NCBI GenBank assembly: GCA_019912965.1
Contig: JAIOHM010000172.1
Span: forward strand, 1 to 54,426
DNA: 54,426 nt
Reading direction: 5' to 3'
From: Anaerolineae bacterium
Lineage (GTDB): Bacteria > Chloroflexota > Anaerolineae > Aggregatilineales > Phototrophicaceae
The notes under the pieces were generated by a model. That model was not told the origin of the DNA. It searched no databases and saw only the letters and a program-made list of their open reading frames with translations. This document shows positions 43,708 through 53,364 of the stretch, one piece after another. A program made the translations under genes and the position numbers. How positions within the stretch are numbered: the stretch's first letter is position 1; each line of letters begins with the position of its first letter.

Positions 43708-44198
43708 TGGCGGAGAACAACCTATCCCGACGTGATTTTCTCAATATTGCATGGGGTGCAGCAGGTGCATTGGCGCTGGCTGAAGCAGGCGGTGTGGTTT
43801 TGAGCTTTTTCTCGCCGCGCGTCGTTGAGGGTGAGTTTGGCGGGGTAATTGATGCGGGTACAGTGGATTCGTTCATACCCGGAAGTGTAACCCCGTTTAC
43901 GCAAGGTCGATTCTATTTGGTACGAATGCCGGATGGTGGTTTTCTGGCTCTGTATCGCAAATGCACACATCTGGGTTGTGCAGTGCCATGGAATCCAGCG
44001 GAAGGGTGTTTTGTCTGTCCCTGTCATTCATCAGCCTTCGAAATGGATGGACAACTTCTCAACCCGCCTGCACCACGTCCATTGGATCGCTTCGCTGTAG
44101 CTATCGTGAATGGGATGGTGAAGGTCGATACAGGTACTGCCATTCAACGGGATCGAACAAATCCAGATGATCTGGTATATGCGGAGGTGGCATCATGA
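43707..44198 (+). CDS. Rieske iron-sulfur protein
   Basis: The start at 43707 overlaps the cytochrome b stop (TGATG). The protein is 163 aa. A twin-arginine-like SRRDFL precedes a membrane helix (about 15-35). The [2Fe-2S] motifs are C86-T-H88-L-G-C91 and C104-P-C106-H107-S-S; C91 and C106 should form the disulfide. It passes electrons from quinol at cytochrome b to the triheme cytochrome encoded next. Confidence 0.95.
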   Translation: MAENNLSRRDFLNIAWGAAGALALAEAGGVVLSFFSPRVVEGEFGGVIDAGTVDSFIPGSVTPFTQGRFYLVRMPDGGFLALYRKCTHLGCAVPWNPAEGCFVCPCHSSAFEMDGQLLNPPAPRPLDRFAVAIVNGMVKVDTGTAIQRDRTNPDDLVYAEVAS

Positions 44199-45256
44199 CA
44201 CGACAGGTGAGTTGGATTGCCCTCATTGGCACCTTGATGATTGTCGCTGGATTGGGAATCGCTGTGGTCAGCGAATCTGGACGACAGACGGCTGCATCTG
44301 AAAATCTGCATACAGCGATGGTGGCAGATGGTGCTGATCTCTATGCTCAAAACTGCGTCGCGTGTCATGGTGCTAGTGGCGAAGGCGTTGCTTCCTATCC
44401 ACCGCTGACAACAGCTACCGCAATGGATGCCCAAATTCTCTATAATACCGTCGAACGTGGGCGCTATAACACCGCGATGGCGGCTTTCGGTGTCGAAGAA
44501 GGCGGCACCCTGACAGGAATGCAGATTGAAAGTTTAGTGGTGATGCTGCAAGCGGAAACGTGGGACACGATTGCGGCGCGGGTGGCTGAACTTGGCTTGA
44601 CCCCACCGCAGATTATGGTTGCAGAAATTCCTGCCGAAACGTTCGCGTTGGTGGAAGCACTGCCCAATGGTGCAACGCTTGCCACCGGCTTAACTGTTTA
44701 TGCCGAAAATTGTGTGGCATGTCACGGCGCCAATGGCGAAGGTTCAACTTTGGCGCCAGCACTGAACACCGATGAGCTGCGTGTGCGCCTAAGCGATTCT
44801 GACATTGCACGAATTGTGCAAGAGGGTGTGCCCGGCACATTGATGGCGTCTTGGGCAGGGGCGCTTGAGATTGTCCAACAGCAGGCTGTGGTCGCTTTGG
44901 TTAGTGACTGGGGTGAACTGAATGCTGCCGGAATCAGACTGCCCATGATTGAATCCGCGCCGCTGGATACCAGCCCGGAAGCGATTGCCAATGGTCAGCG
45001 ATTGTTCAGCTTGCTTTGTATCCAATGTCACGGGATTGACGGCTATGGTTCCCGGATTGCACCCGCACTCAACAACCAGACCTTCTTGAGCCAGACTCCT
45101 GATGCTGCGATCCAGCAAATCATTGCGGGTGGTGTAACTGGAACGAACATGCCCGCATGGGGCGGCTACCTGACCGATGCCGATATTGCCTCAATCACTG
45201 TTTATTTACGTAGTTTACAGCCCACTGCACCCATTGTAGCGCCTCCACAGCCGTAG
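44195..45256 (+). CDS. Membrane-anchored triheme cytochrome c
   Basis: The protein is 353 aa. The start overlaps the Rieske stop (ATGA). An N-terminal helix (about 7-25) anchors it, and three cytochrome c domains follow with CVACHGASGEG, CVACHGANGEG and CIQCHGIDGYG. The third has a clear distal MPAWGG. It takes the place of cytochrome c1 in this complex and should hand electrons to periplasmic acceptors, possibly the diheme cytochrome of the nos cluster. Confidence 0.9.
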   Translation: MTRQVSWIALIGTLMIVAGLGIAVVSESGRQTAASENLHTAMVADGADLYAQNCVACHGASGEGVASYPPLTTATAMDAQILYNTVERGRYNTAMAAFGVEEGGTLTGMQIESLVVMLQAETWDTIAARVAELGLTPPQIMVAEIPAETFALVEALPNGATLATGLTVYAENCVACHGANGEGSTLAPALNTDELRVRLSDSDIARIVQEGVPGTLMASWAGALEIVQQQAVVALVSDWGELNAAGIRLPMIESAPLDTSPEAIANGQRLFSLLCIQCHGIDGYGSRIAPALNNQTFLSQTPDAAIQQIIAGGVTGTNMPAWGGYLTDADIASITVYLRSLQPTAPIVAPPQP

Positions 45257-45294
45257 CTGCGTATAATCAAGCGGTTGAAAGAAAGGACACCAGT

Positions 45295-45984
45295 ATGGCG
45301 CACAAAATTTTAGTTGCTGACGATGAACAGGCGATTTTGGACACCGTGCGAGCGTATCTCGTCGAGGCAGGTTTGCAAGTTGTTACTGCAAGAAATGGGC
45401 GGGAGGCGGTTTTCACCTTCCGCCACGAAAGTCCAGCACTGGTTATCCTCGATGTGATGATGCCAGAAATGGATGGTTGGGAAGCCGCGCGGTTGATCCG
45501 CAAAGAAAATCAGGTGCCGCTCTTGTTCCTGACCGCACGTGTGGATGATATTGACCACGTGACCGGGTTGGAGATCGGTGCAGATGAATACATCACCAAA
45601 CCGTTTAGTCCGCGCGTTTTGGTTGCTCATGTGCGTGCGCTGCTGCGGCGAACTTATGGTGAATTAGGCACAATTGCTCCTGTTTGGCAGGTGGGTGAAC
45701 TGGAGGTCAACAGCGATACACATACTGTCACCCGCACTGGAATACGGATTGATCTGACACCAACTGAGTTTGAACTATTGGCAACCTTAATTGCTCGACC
45801 GGGGCGCGTGTTCACCCGTATGGAACTGCTTGACCGCTTGCAAGGACAGAGTTTTGCTGCATTTGAGCGGGCTATTGATGTGCATATCAAAAATTTGCGC
45901 GCCAAAATCGAAGCTGACCCGCGGGATCCCCAGTATATTGAGACGGTGTTTGGGGTGGGCTATCGAATGCGAGAGAAAGTATGA
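45295..45984 (+). CDS. OmpR-family response regulator
   Basis: The protein is 229 aa. The receiver has D-D-E near residue 10 and the phospho-acceptor in LVILDVMMPEMDGW; the lysine is in YITKPFSP. The winged HTH has DLTPTEFELLATLIARPGRVFTR and a C-terminal GVGYRM. It overlaps the downstream kinase by four bases and follows the cytochrome genes by 38 bases, so it may regulate them. Confidence 0.95.
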   Translation: MAHKILVADDEQAILDTVRAYLVEAGLQVVTARNGREAVFTFRHESPALVILDVMMPEMDGWEAARLIRKENQVPLLFLTARVDDIDHVTGLEIGADEYITKPFSPRVLVAHVRALLRRTYGELGTIAPVWQVGELEVNSDTHTVTRTGIRIDLTPTEFELLATLIARPGRVFTRMELLDRLQGQSFAAFERAIDVHIKNLRAKIEADPRDPQYIETVFGVGYRMREKV

Positions 45985-47330
45985 ACCGTCTGTCGGTGCG
46001 TTTATCACTAGCGTTTCTGCTTTCTGCGTGGATCGGTATTGGCGCGATGGTGCTGATTGTGCAGCGTACACTCGATATGGGGTTTCGCGAGTATCTCAAT
46101 ATCCGTGATAGCGAAGTCAACCCGGAACAGATTGAGCGACTCGAAAGTTACTTCGCCTCGAATGGTTCATGGTCAGGCGCGGAAAGCGTTTTGAGTGGGC
46201 GCGGCGCGGGGGGGGGCGGGGGTTCTGGACGTGGTGCCACGATATTAGTAGTTGATCTGGATGGCGTAATTGTTGCCTCAACTGACTCAGCACAGATTGG
46301 GACAAGTCTTTCAGCCGAGTCAATGGCGGTGGCATTACCGCTGGTTGTGGATGATATACAGGTCGGTTGGTTGTTCCGCCAATCTCCCGGAGTTGCGGCA
46401 TTGGGCGCAGCGGAAGTTGCCTTCCTTGATGAATCCAATCGTTGGCTGACCATCGCCGGATTGGGTGCGACTATATTGGCGCTGGTTGTTGGCAGTGCAC
46501 TGGCTTGGACTCTGGCGCGTCCATTGCGTGAATTGACCTATGCTGTCCATGATCTTTCTGTAGGGCAGTTAGGACGGCAGGTACAGACACAGGGTACAGT
46601 CGAAGTGGAGGCGCTGGCGGCAGAATTCAACATGATGTCAAAAGCGTTGGCGGAGGCCGAAACCTTGCGGCAGCGTATGGCGGCGGATGTTGCCCACGAA
46701 CTGCGTACCCCAGTGAGCGTTCTACGTGGTCATCTCGAAGCGATGCTGGATGGTGTGTATCCGCTTGACAGCGCGCATGTGGCTGTTGCCCATGACCAGA
46801 CTATTCACCTAGCGCGGTTGGTGGAGGATTTACGTGTACTCACACTGGCAGAAGCCAAACGGCTGCCGCTTGAGCGCATCCAGCTTAATCCGGCGGTTCT
46901 GATTGCACAGTTACTTGAAGCCTTTGAGCCATTAGCATTGGATGGAAATATTCGCCTAACTCGTGAGATTTCTTCCAACCTACCTAACATTTCTGCGGAT
47001 GTGACCCGAATACGGCAGGTCTTATCCAATCTGCTCACCAACGCACTGCGTCATACCCCTGATGGGGGCGAGATCGTAATTCAGGTTATGTGTGTGCAAA
47101 GGGGTGTGCGTTTCAGCGTGGCAAATACTGGTAGCGGAATCAGTGAAGCCGATGTGGATCGCGTGTTCCAACCGTTCTGGCGCGCAGAAGCAGCACGTGA
47201 ACGAGACAGTGGAGGCAGTGGACTAGGATTGGCGATTAGCCGCGAGATTGTTGCCCTGCATGGTGGGACGTTGGAGGTTGTAAGCGGAAAAAATCGAGTG
47301 ATCTTTATGTTTACCCTACCAAGCATCTGA
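45981..47330 (+). CDS. Membrane sensor histidine kinase
   Basis: The protein is 449 aa: a membrane helix (about 8-27), a short periplasmic domain (about 30-150), a second helix (about 155-177), HAMP, HisKA with H in ADVAHELRTPVSVLRGH, and HATPase with NLLTNALRHTPDGG and GGSGLGLAISREI. The periplasmic domain contains GAGGGGGSGRG encoded by a run of nine Gs at 46208-46216, then C and five Gs. Such a tract is prone to slippage. It is coupled (ATGA) to the OmpR regulator. Confidence 0.9.
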   Translation: MNRLSVRLSLAFLLSAWIGIGAMVLIVQRTLDMGFREYLNIRDSEVNPEQIERLESYFASNGSWSGAESVLSGRGAGGGGGSGRGATILVVDLDGVIVASTDSAQIGTSLSAESMAVALPLVVDDIQVGWLFRQSPGVAALGAAEVAFLDESNRWLTIAGLGATILALVVGSALAWTLARPLRELTYAVHDLSVGQLGRQVQTQGTVEVEALAAEFNMMSKALAEAETLRQRMAADVAHELRTPVSVLRGHLEAMLDGVYPLDSAHVAVAHDQTIHLARLVEDLRVLTLAEAKRLPLERIQLNPAVLIAQLLEAFEPLALDGNIRLTREISSNLPNISADVTRIRQVLSNLLTNALRHTPDGGEIVIQVMCVQRGVRFSVANTGSGISEADVDRVFQPFWRAEAARERDSGGSGLGLAISREIVALHGGTLEVVSGKNRVIFMFTLPSI

Positions 47331-47380
47331 ACATCTTTGCCCAATATCAGACAGAGAATCTGGATAGTGGAATAAGATTT

Positions 47381-49057
47381 CTAGTTTTTAGGAATATTGC
47401 TTTGTGGCTTGTAAGGCGAAAGCCGTTGTTTGTGGATGAGGTAGATTTGATCCATTTGATCTAGAAAAATATGGCGATGGGTAAAAATTAACAGGCTGTG
47501 TCCGGCTGTTACATGGAGAATCGTTTCCATCACCGCTTGCTCTGTCACTAAGTCGAGATTAGCTGTCGCTTCGTCCAAGATCAAAATAGGTGCATTTTTC
47601 AAAAGTACCCGCGCCAGTGCTATGCGCTGCCGTTCCCCGCCGCTGAGTTGCGAACCGTTTTCCCCCACATAAGTGTCATACCCATCAGGTAAGGAGAGAA
47701 TGAAATCGTGAATTTGAGCCTGTTGAGCAGCCATTTCAATTTCTTCATAACTCGCGTCCATACGAGCAATATGGATATTTTCGCGAATGGTCGTATTGAA
47801 GAGATGGGTGCGTTGGGTCATGACTCCGAATAAATTGCGTACATCAGTTTGAGCATATTTATGAAGTTCTCGTCCATCCAACACGATTTGTCCGCTGTCA
47901 TAATCCCAAAAGCGCAGCAGCACATTTACCAATGTTGATTTTCCCGAACCACTTTCTCCTAATATAGCAATGCGCTGGCCGGGCTGGAGACTTAGTGAAA
48001 TACTATCAAGTATGAGGGGCGCATCGGCGGCATAACGGAAAGACAAATCTTTGATTTCCAACGTTGGCTGATTGGGTATCGGGGTGGTAGATACAGGATC
48101 AATTACAACTGGCGGCATATCGGCTATTTCAAAAAGTCGCTGGGCTGCTTGCGCGTTTGCACCTAGATGAACTGCCGCCTGTGCCAGTGGGGTAAATGCC
48201 TCAAATATGGCAGTGACCGCCAGTGTGACCGTGGCTAGATACACTCCATCAATTTTCGGAATCGCAATTGTGAGGACAGCGAGGGCAGCGCTGCCTGTCA
48301 AGAAAACGCTGAACGCCAATTGGAGTGCATCAAAACGCGCCAGACGATGTTCCTCAATCACAAGTTGCTGACTAAGCGACTGGATTTTGTTGAGTTGTGA
48401 ATGTGTTTGCCCATAAACCAATGTTTCTGCCATGCCCTGAACATAATCCACGAGTGTCGCATTTAGTTCTCCACGCACAGTTACACGTTGTTTGCCTGAT
48501 TGTTCGTTTCCCCACCATGCCAGCAAGGGAACGAGAATGCCTGCTGCCAACATGAATAACAATGCGGTCAATGCAATCAGAGGGTCAAACAGATTCAGAA
48601 ATAGGGTGAGCAATGCAGCAAGTACAATCGCAATCAGAGGTGGAGCGACTGCCCGTAGATACAAATTTTGCAGATTTTCAATATCATCGATCACGCGGCT
48701 TAGTAAGTCACCGCTCCGTAAGGAAATCAAGCGCGCTGGTGCAAGTGGCTCTATTGCTTTATAAAACTCGACCCGTAAATGAGCTAAGAGGCGAAAGGTC
48801 GTTTCGTGGGAAACGAGGCGTTCCAAATAGCGGAACACCCCACGCGCAATCCCGAAAAATCGTACCCCAACGACGGCTACACTGAGTTCAGCAATTGAAG
48901 GTTGTAGTGCTGCTTTGGAGATCAACCAAGCAGAAGTTGCCATGAGGCTGACACTGCTGGCGATAGCCAAAGCACCCAACAGGGTCGCCAGCGTCATTCC
49001 TCGCCAGAAAGGAAGCGCCAATCGCAAAATGCGGAATAGTGGATTACGATTCATCAT
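47381..49057 (-). CDS. cydC: CydC, half of the CydDC ABC exporter
   Basis: The protein is 558 aa with six membrane helices then an ABC domain. Walker A is LGESGSGKST, the signature LSGGERQRIALA, and Walker B ILILDEATANLD; the switch histidine is in FTHRH. CydDC exports thiols (glutathione or cysteine) and is needed to assemble bd oxidase. The start overlaps the cydD stop by four bases. It is last of the cydABDC run. Confidence 0.85.
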   Translation of the reverse strand: MMNRNPLFRILRLALPFWRGMTLATLLGALAIASSVSLMATSAWLISKAALQPSIAELSVAVVGVRFFGIARGVFRYLERLVSHETTFRLLAHLRVEFYKAIEPLAPARLISLRSGDLLSRVIDDIENLQNLYLRAVAPPLIAIVLAALLTLFLNLFDPLIALTALLFMLAAGILVPLLAWWGNEQSGKQRVTVRGELNATLVDYVQGMAETLVYGQTHSQLNKIQSLSQQLVIEEHRLARFDALQLAFSVFLTGSAALAVLTIAIPKIDGVYLATVTLAVTAIFEAFTPLAQAAVHLGANAQAAQRLFEIADMPPVVIDPVSTTPIPNQPTLEIKDLSFRYAADAPLILDSISLSLQPGQRIAILGESGSGKSTLVNVLLRFWDYDSGQIVLDGRELHKYAQTDVRNLFGVMTQRTHLFNTTIRENIHIARMDASYEEIEMAAQQAQIHDFILSLPDGYDTYVGENGSQLSGGERQRIALARVLLKNAPILILDEATANLDLVTEQAVMETILHVTAGHSLLIFTHRHIFLDQMDQIYLIHKQRLSPYKPQSNIPKN

Positions 49058-50814
49058 CGGCTATCTTTGTAGCTTTTTATAAGGCGTGCATAGTGACCCT
49101 TAGCTGCGATCAAATCTGTATGCGTTCCCTGTTCGATAATTCCTCCTTGTTCAATCACGATAATCCAATCAGCATGAACAGCCGTACTCAGGCGATGGGT
49201 AATCAATAAGACCGTACGTTTTTGTGCGAATTGGTCTAGTGACTGAATGATTTCCGCCTCACTTTCGGGGTCAAGTTGGGAGGTTGGCTCGTCCAGAATC
49301 AACACTGGAGCATCGCGCAAAAATGCACGAGCCAGGGCGATTCGTTGGGCTTGTCCGCCGCTTAGACGCAGACCACGCTCGCCGCAAAGGGTTTGATAGC
49401 CCTGTGGCATTTGCATGATGAACTCGTGTGCTCCTGCTATTTGTGCGGCAGCAATAATTTGGGCTTCCGATGCATTTGGCCGACTAAAACGAATATTTTC
49501 TGCAATTGTGGTATTAAAGAGATATGGTGACTGTGAAACCCAAGCAAGTTGTTCTCGCCAGTGTTCGTCGGAAATCCGTACTAAATCATAGCCATCAATG
49601 GTGATTTTGCCGGAGGTTGGTTGAATGAAACGGAGTAGTAGATTGGCAATTGTTGTCTTGCCACTACCACTGGTGCCAACTAATGCGACTTTCTGGCCGG
49701 ATTTAATCTCGAACGAAATATTTCTAAGAGCGGGGCGGGGAGATTGTTCATAAGTCAGCGACACGTCTTCAAAACGGATAAGCAGGGAAATCGGGATTGA
49801 TCTGGTGGCATCGGATTCTGCATTTATACCCGGTAATGGTGTATCCAGTACTTTAAATATTCGCTCTGCTGCTGCTTTGCTTTCGGTAGCGTTATGAAAT
49901 CTTGTGCCTAATGCCCGCAGTGGAAGATAAAACTCTGGCGCGATGATGAGTAGGAATAGGGCTTGTTCGAAACTGATGCCACTGTTCAGCAATCGGATAC
50001 CAATTTCGACGGCAACAATCGCCACGCTTAATGTCGCCAGCATTTCCAGTGTCAGAGCAGATAGAAAAGCGACTCGAAGTACGTGCATAGTTGCTTCCCG
50101 GAATCGTCCGGTGATTCGTCGAATGGTTTCTACCTGATACTGGCTGCGGTTGAACAACTTCAGCGTGGTTAGCCCTTGCATGACATCTAGGAAATGTGCC
50201 CCTAAGTAACGCATTTCATAAAACTGACGCTTTGCGAACGCTCCTGCGGCCATACCGATCAACGCCATGAAGAACGGAATCAAAGGTGCAGTCACCAGTA
50301 GTACAACAAATGTCAGCATATCAAGTGGCAGAACGACCAGCAAAATCAGCAGGGGCAGAAACAATGCGGTGAATACGCTAGGCAGATAATCCCGGAAATA
50401 GCCGTCCAGCTTTTCGATCCCCTCAGTGTAACTGAGGACAAGATCGCCGCTGCGTTCAGTTAGGTTGTGTGCTGGGCCGAGGGTGTATAGGTGAGTTACA
50501 AATCGCATCCGCAGTCCACTTTTGATCCGAGTGGCGAGATGGGCGGAGGCTATCGAGTTTGTGTAATTTAGGCATCCCCGCAGCATCACAATTCCCAGTA
50601 GTGACAGCAGCAGCGGCAGAACATCCTCTAAATGAGCGCCCTGTTGGAACACACGACTAATCGTCTGACTGAGCAACAGTGCTTGGATCAATGTTGCGAT
50701 TCCCAGGAGTGCATTTGAAACCAGACTGGCAGCGAGGATTCCCGGCGCAGTACGAGTTTCTAACAGCAATCGTTGATCAAGATTGGGTTTTCGTTCTGCA
50801 GGCGGTGACGACAT
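49054..50814 (-). CDS. cydD: CydD, half of the CydDC ABC exporter
   Basis: The protein is 586 aa with a six-helix membrane domain and an ABC domain. Walker A is VGTSGSGKTT, the signature LSGGQAQRIALARA, and Walker B VLILDEPTSQLD; the switch histidine is in ITHRLSTA. It pairs with CydC. It lies 97 bases after cydB, with a hairpin between them. Confidence 0.85.
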   Translation of the reverse strand: MSSPPAERKPNLDQRLLLETRTAPGILAASLVSNALLGIATLIQALLLSQTISRVFQQGAHLEDVLPLLLSLLGIVMLRGCLNYTNSIASAHLATRIKSGLRMRFVTHLYTLGPAHNLTERSGDLVLSYTEGIEKLDGYFRDYLPSVFTALFLPLLILLVVLPLDMLTFVVLLVTAPLIPFFMALIGMAAGAFAKRQFYEMRYLGAHFLDVMQGLTTLKLFNRSQYQVETIRRITGRFREATMHVLRVAFLSALTLEMLATLSVAIVAVEIGIRLLNSGISFEQALFLLIIAPEFYLPLRALGTRFHNATESKAAAERIFKVLDTPLPGINAESDATRSIPISLLIRFEDVSLTYEQSPRPALRNISFEIKSGQKVALVGTSGSGKTTIANLLLRFIQPTSGKITIDGYDLVRISDEHWREQLAWVSQSPYLFNTTIAENIRFSRPNASEAQIIAAAQIAGAHEFIMQMPQGYQTLCGERGLRLSGGQAQRIALARAFLRDAPVLILDEPTSQLDPESEAEIIQSLDQFAQKRTVLLITHRLSTAVHADWIIVIEQGGIIEQGTHTDLIAAKGHYARLIKSYKDSR

Positions 50815-50859
50815 GTGTGGATAGTAATGATTTAAAACGGAATGTGCAGTTGAAAGATA

Positions 50860-50894
50860 TTATCCCTGCCCAACTTGGAAGTAGACAGGGATAA
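50860..50894 (-). other. Stem-loop between cydB and cydD
   Basis: TTATCCCTG (50860-50868) pairs perfectly with CAGGGATAA (50886-50894) around a 17-base loop, 18 bases past the cydB stop on the minus strand. There is no long T run. It may uncouple expression of the oxidase from its assembly exporter. Confidence 0.5.
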
Positions 50895-50911
50895 AGTTAA
50901 GCAAGAGGAGA

Positions 50912-51919
50912 TTAGTATTCCAGATGGCTTTCGGTCGTCAGCCGTTTGCGGAAGACCCAATATGTCCAAGCCTGATACAACAGCACAATCGGGACAAGAG
51001 TCAGCGCGATGACTGTCATAACCTGAAGGGTGTAGGCACTTGATGATGCATTGTATATTGTCAGATCAAAGCCTAACGTGGAGGGCATCACACGCGGGAA
51101 AAGTGTACCGAAGATTAGTGCAACGACTCCTGCTACTGTGAGTCCTGTTCCGAAGAATGCTCGTCCATAGCGTTCCTTGAAAATGAAATAACCGGTACCC
51201 AGCAGGGCTGCGACAGCAATCACCAAACCCAGCACATTCACAACATTGAGACGCTGTAAAATGTCGGTTTCAAAGGCACTCAACGCGACAAACACCACCG
51301 CGATAAGTGTCACAGGCAGCCAAAACCGACGAGCAATTTTCCCGACACGCTCTTGAATGACCCCATCAGTTTTGAGTTCCAGGAACAGCGCCCCATGCAG
51401 AATAAACAAGGTCAGCGTAACCAGTCCGCCAACCAACGCATAAGGATTGAGGAGATCGAAGAATGAGCCAACATAAGTCATGCTGGCATCGATCGCCACA
51501 CCGCGCAGGATATTACCAAAGGCAACTCCCCATAGCAGTGCGGGAACTATACTTCCGAAGAAGATTGCGCCATCCCATAGGCTGCGCCAGCGCGGGTTAT
51601 TGTCCTTGCTTCGAAACTCGAAAGCGACTCCCCGTACAATCAGCGCAATCAAGATCAGGAACAATGCCAGATAGAAACCACTAAACAATGTCGCATACCA
51701 GTTTGGGAAAGCGGCGAACATCGCGCCGCCCGCAGTCAACAACCAGACTTCATTACCATCCCAGACCGGGCCGATGCTGTTGATAACAATGCGGCGTTCA
51801 CGATCCTGTTTTGCAACAAACGGCAGCAGGATGCCAACCCCATAATCAAATCCTTCGAGGAAGAGAAAACCGGTGAACAATACGCCAATGAGAATAAACC
51901 AGAGAGTTTGTAAGTCCAT
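50912..51919 (-). CDS. cydB: Cytochrome bd quinol oxidase subunit II
   Basis: The protein is 335 aa with eight or nine membrane helices. The N-terminal FILIGVLFTGFLFLEGFDYGVGILLPF, WDGNEVWLLTAGGAMFAAFP and YATLFSGFYLALFLIL segments are signature CydB sequences. With CydA it forms the membrane quinol oxidase that reduces O2 with high affinity. It starts 11 bases after the cydA stop. Confidence 0.95.
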   Translation of the reverse strand: MDLQTLWFILIGVLFTGFLFLEGFDYGVGILLPFVAKQDRERRIVINSIGPVWDGNEVWLLTAGGAMFAAFPNWYATLFSGFYLALFLILIALIVRGVAFEFRSKDNNPRWRSLWDGAIFFGSIVPALLWGVAFGNILRGVAIDASMTYVGSFFDLLNPYALVGGLVTLTLFILHGALFLELKTDGVIQERVGKIARRFWLPVTLIAVVFVALSAFETDILQRLNVVNVLGLVIAVAALLGTGYFIFKERYGRAFFGTGLTVAGVVALIFGTLFPRVMPSTLGFDLTIYNASSSAYTLQVMTVIALTLVPIVLLYQAWTYWVFRKRLTTESHLEY

Positions 51920-51930
51920 GATAATTGTCC

Positions 51931-53364
51931 TTAGTATGCACCTTCGTAGCGTGCTTTTTCATCGGCTGTTTTGGGTTCAGTGCTGCTGCCAGACCATGGG
52001 ATTAATGTTCCACTCCCACCCACATCTTGTCGGGCATACTTTTGCAGCAGATAAATATCGGCTACCATCAGTAATCCATAAACTGCCGTAAATCCGATCA
52101 ACGAAATCCACAGCATTTCAACGGTAACATTCGGAGATACCGCTTTATCAATCGTCATCAATCCCTGCACAATCCACGGCTGCCGACCCATTTCAGTTAG
52201 CATCCAACCAGTCGAATTCGCTAGATAGGGAAGGATAATCGCCGGGATAAGCAACCGCAGCAGCCATTTTCCTTTGCCGTTGCTAAATTGATTACGGAAA
52301 GTGAGTGCTAATCCTGCTAATCCCAGCACAAACATCAAAGCGCCAGCACCGACCATTGCTCGGAAGCTCCAATACGTGAGCCAAATCGCTGGTGGAACGT
52401 AATTGCCTGCTCCATATTGTTGCTCGTACTGTGCCTGTAAGTCATTGATGCCTTGTACTTTGCCGTCAAGCGTGTTGTAGGAAAGGAAGCTTAACAATGA
52501 TGGGACGCGGATATTGATAACCGATGTGCGATCAGCCTCATTGCCAATCTGGAACATCGACAGACCGGCTGGGTCTTCTGCCTCCCACAGGCCTTCTGCT
52601 GCTGCTAATTTCATCGGTTGAGTGTCCGCCATACGCTGCCCCTGTGCATGACCAAATCCCATCGTCGCAAGCACCGCAAGGGTACCAATGACTAGACTCA
52701 TGCGTGTGGATGCACGGAAGGCATCAAGGTTGCCTGTTTTGTTTCGCAGCAGGTGAAATGCACTGATTCCCAATATGAAAAATGCGGCTGTCGTCAACCC
52801 ACCTAAAGCGACATGTGGGAATTGCAACCAGACATTCGGATTGCGGATGAGCGCAAAAAAATCGGTCATTTCCGCACGTCCACTTTCGGCAATTTGATAG
52901 CCAACTGGATTTTGCATAAACGAATTGGCAACGAGAATCCAGAAAGCTGAAATGTTGGCCGCGAGTGCCACTAACCATATGGATGCTAGATGTACTCGTT
53001 TTGAAAGCTTATCCCAGCCGAAAATCCACAAACCTAGAAAGGTGGATTCGATGAAGAAAGCGACCAATGCTTCAACAGCCAGCGGCGCACCAAAGATGTC
53101 ACCGACAAATCTTGAATATTCTGACCAGTTCATGCCGAACTGAAATTCCTGAACAATCCCTGTTACAACCCCCATCGCAAAGTTAATCAGCAGCAATTTG
53201 CCCCAGAACTTCGCCATTTGTTTATACTTTTCGTCACCTTTGACCACATAGATGGTCTGCATCAAAGCAACAATGATGGATAGCCCTAGACTGAGGGGAA
53301 CAAAAAAGAAGTGATAAACAGTGGTAACACCAAACTGCAATCGTGCCAGTGTCAACGCATCCAT
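51931..53364 (-). CDS. cydA: Cytochrome bd quinol oxidase subunit I
   Basis: The protein is 477 aa with nine membrane helices. The haem ligand histidine near the start lies in TVYHFFFVPLSLG, and the central EFQFGMNWSEYSRFVGDIFGAPLA and the conserved GRQPWIVQG are typical of CydA. The length indicates the short Q-loop type, lacking the insert of E. coli CydA. It is first gene of cydABDC. Confidence 0.95.
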   Translation of the reverse strand: MDALTLARLQFGVTTVYHFFFVPLSLGLSIIVALMQTIYVVKGDEKYKQMAKFWGKLLLINFAMGVVTGIVQEFQFGMNWSEYSRFVGDIFGAPLAVEALVAFFIESTFLGLWIFGWDKLSKRVHLASIWLVALAANISAFWILVANSFMQNPVGYQIAESGRAEMTDFFALIRNPNVWLQFPHVALGGLTTAAFFILGISAFHLLRNKTGNLDAFRASTRMSLVIGTLAVLATMGFGHAQGQRMADTQPMKLAAAEGLWEAEDPAGLSMFQIGNEADRTSVINIRVPSLLSFLSYNTLDGKVQGINDLQAQYEQQYGAGNYVPPAIWLTYWSFRAMVGAGALMFVLGLAGLALTFRNQFSNGKGKWLLRLLIPAIILPYLANSTGWMLTEMGRQPWIVQGLMTIDKAVSPNVTVEMLWISLIGFTAVYGLLMVADIYLLQKYARQDVGGSGTLIPWSGSSTEPKTADEKARYEGAY

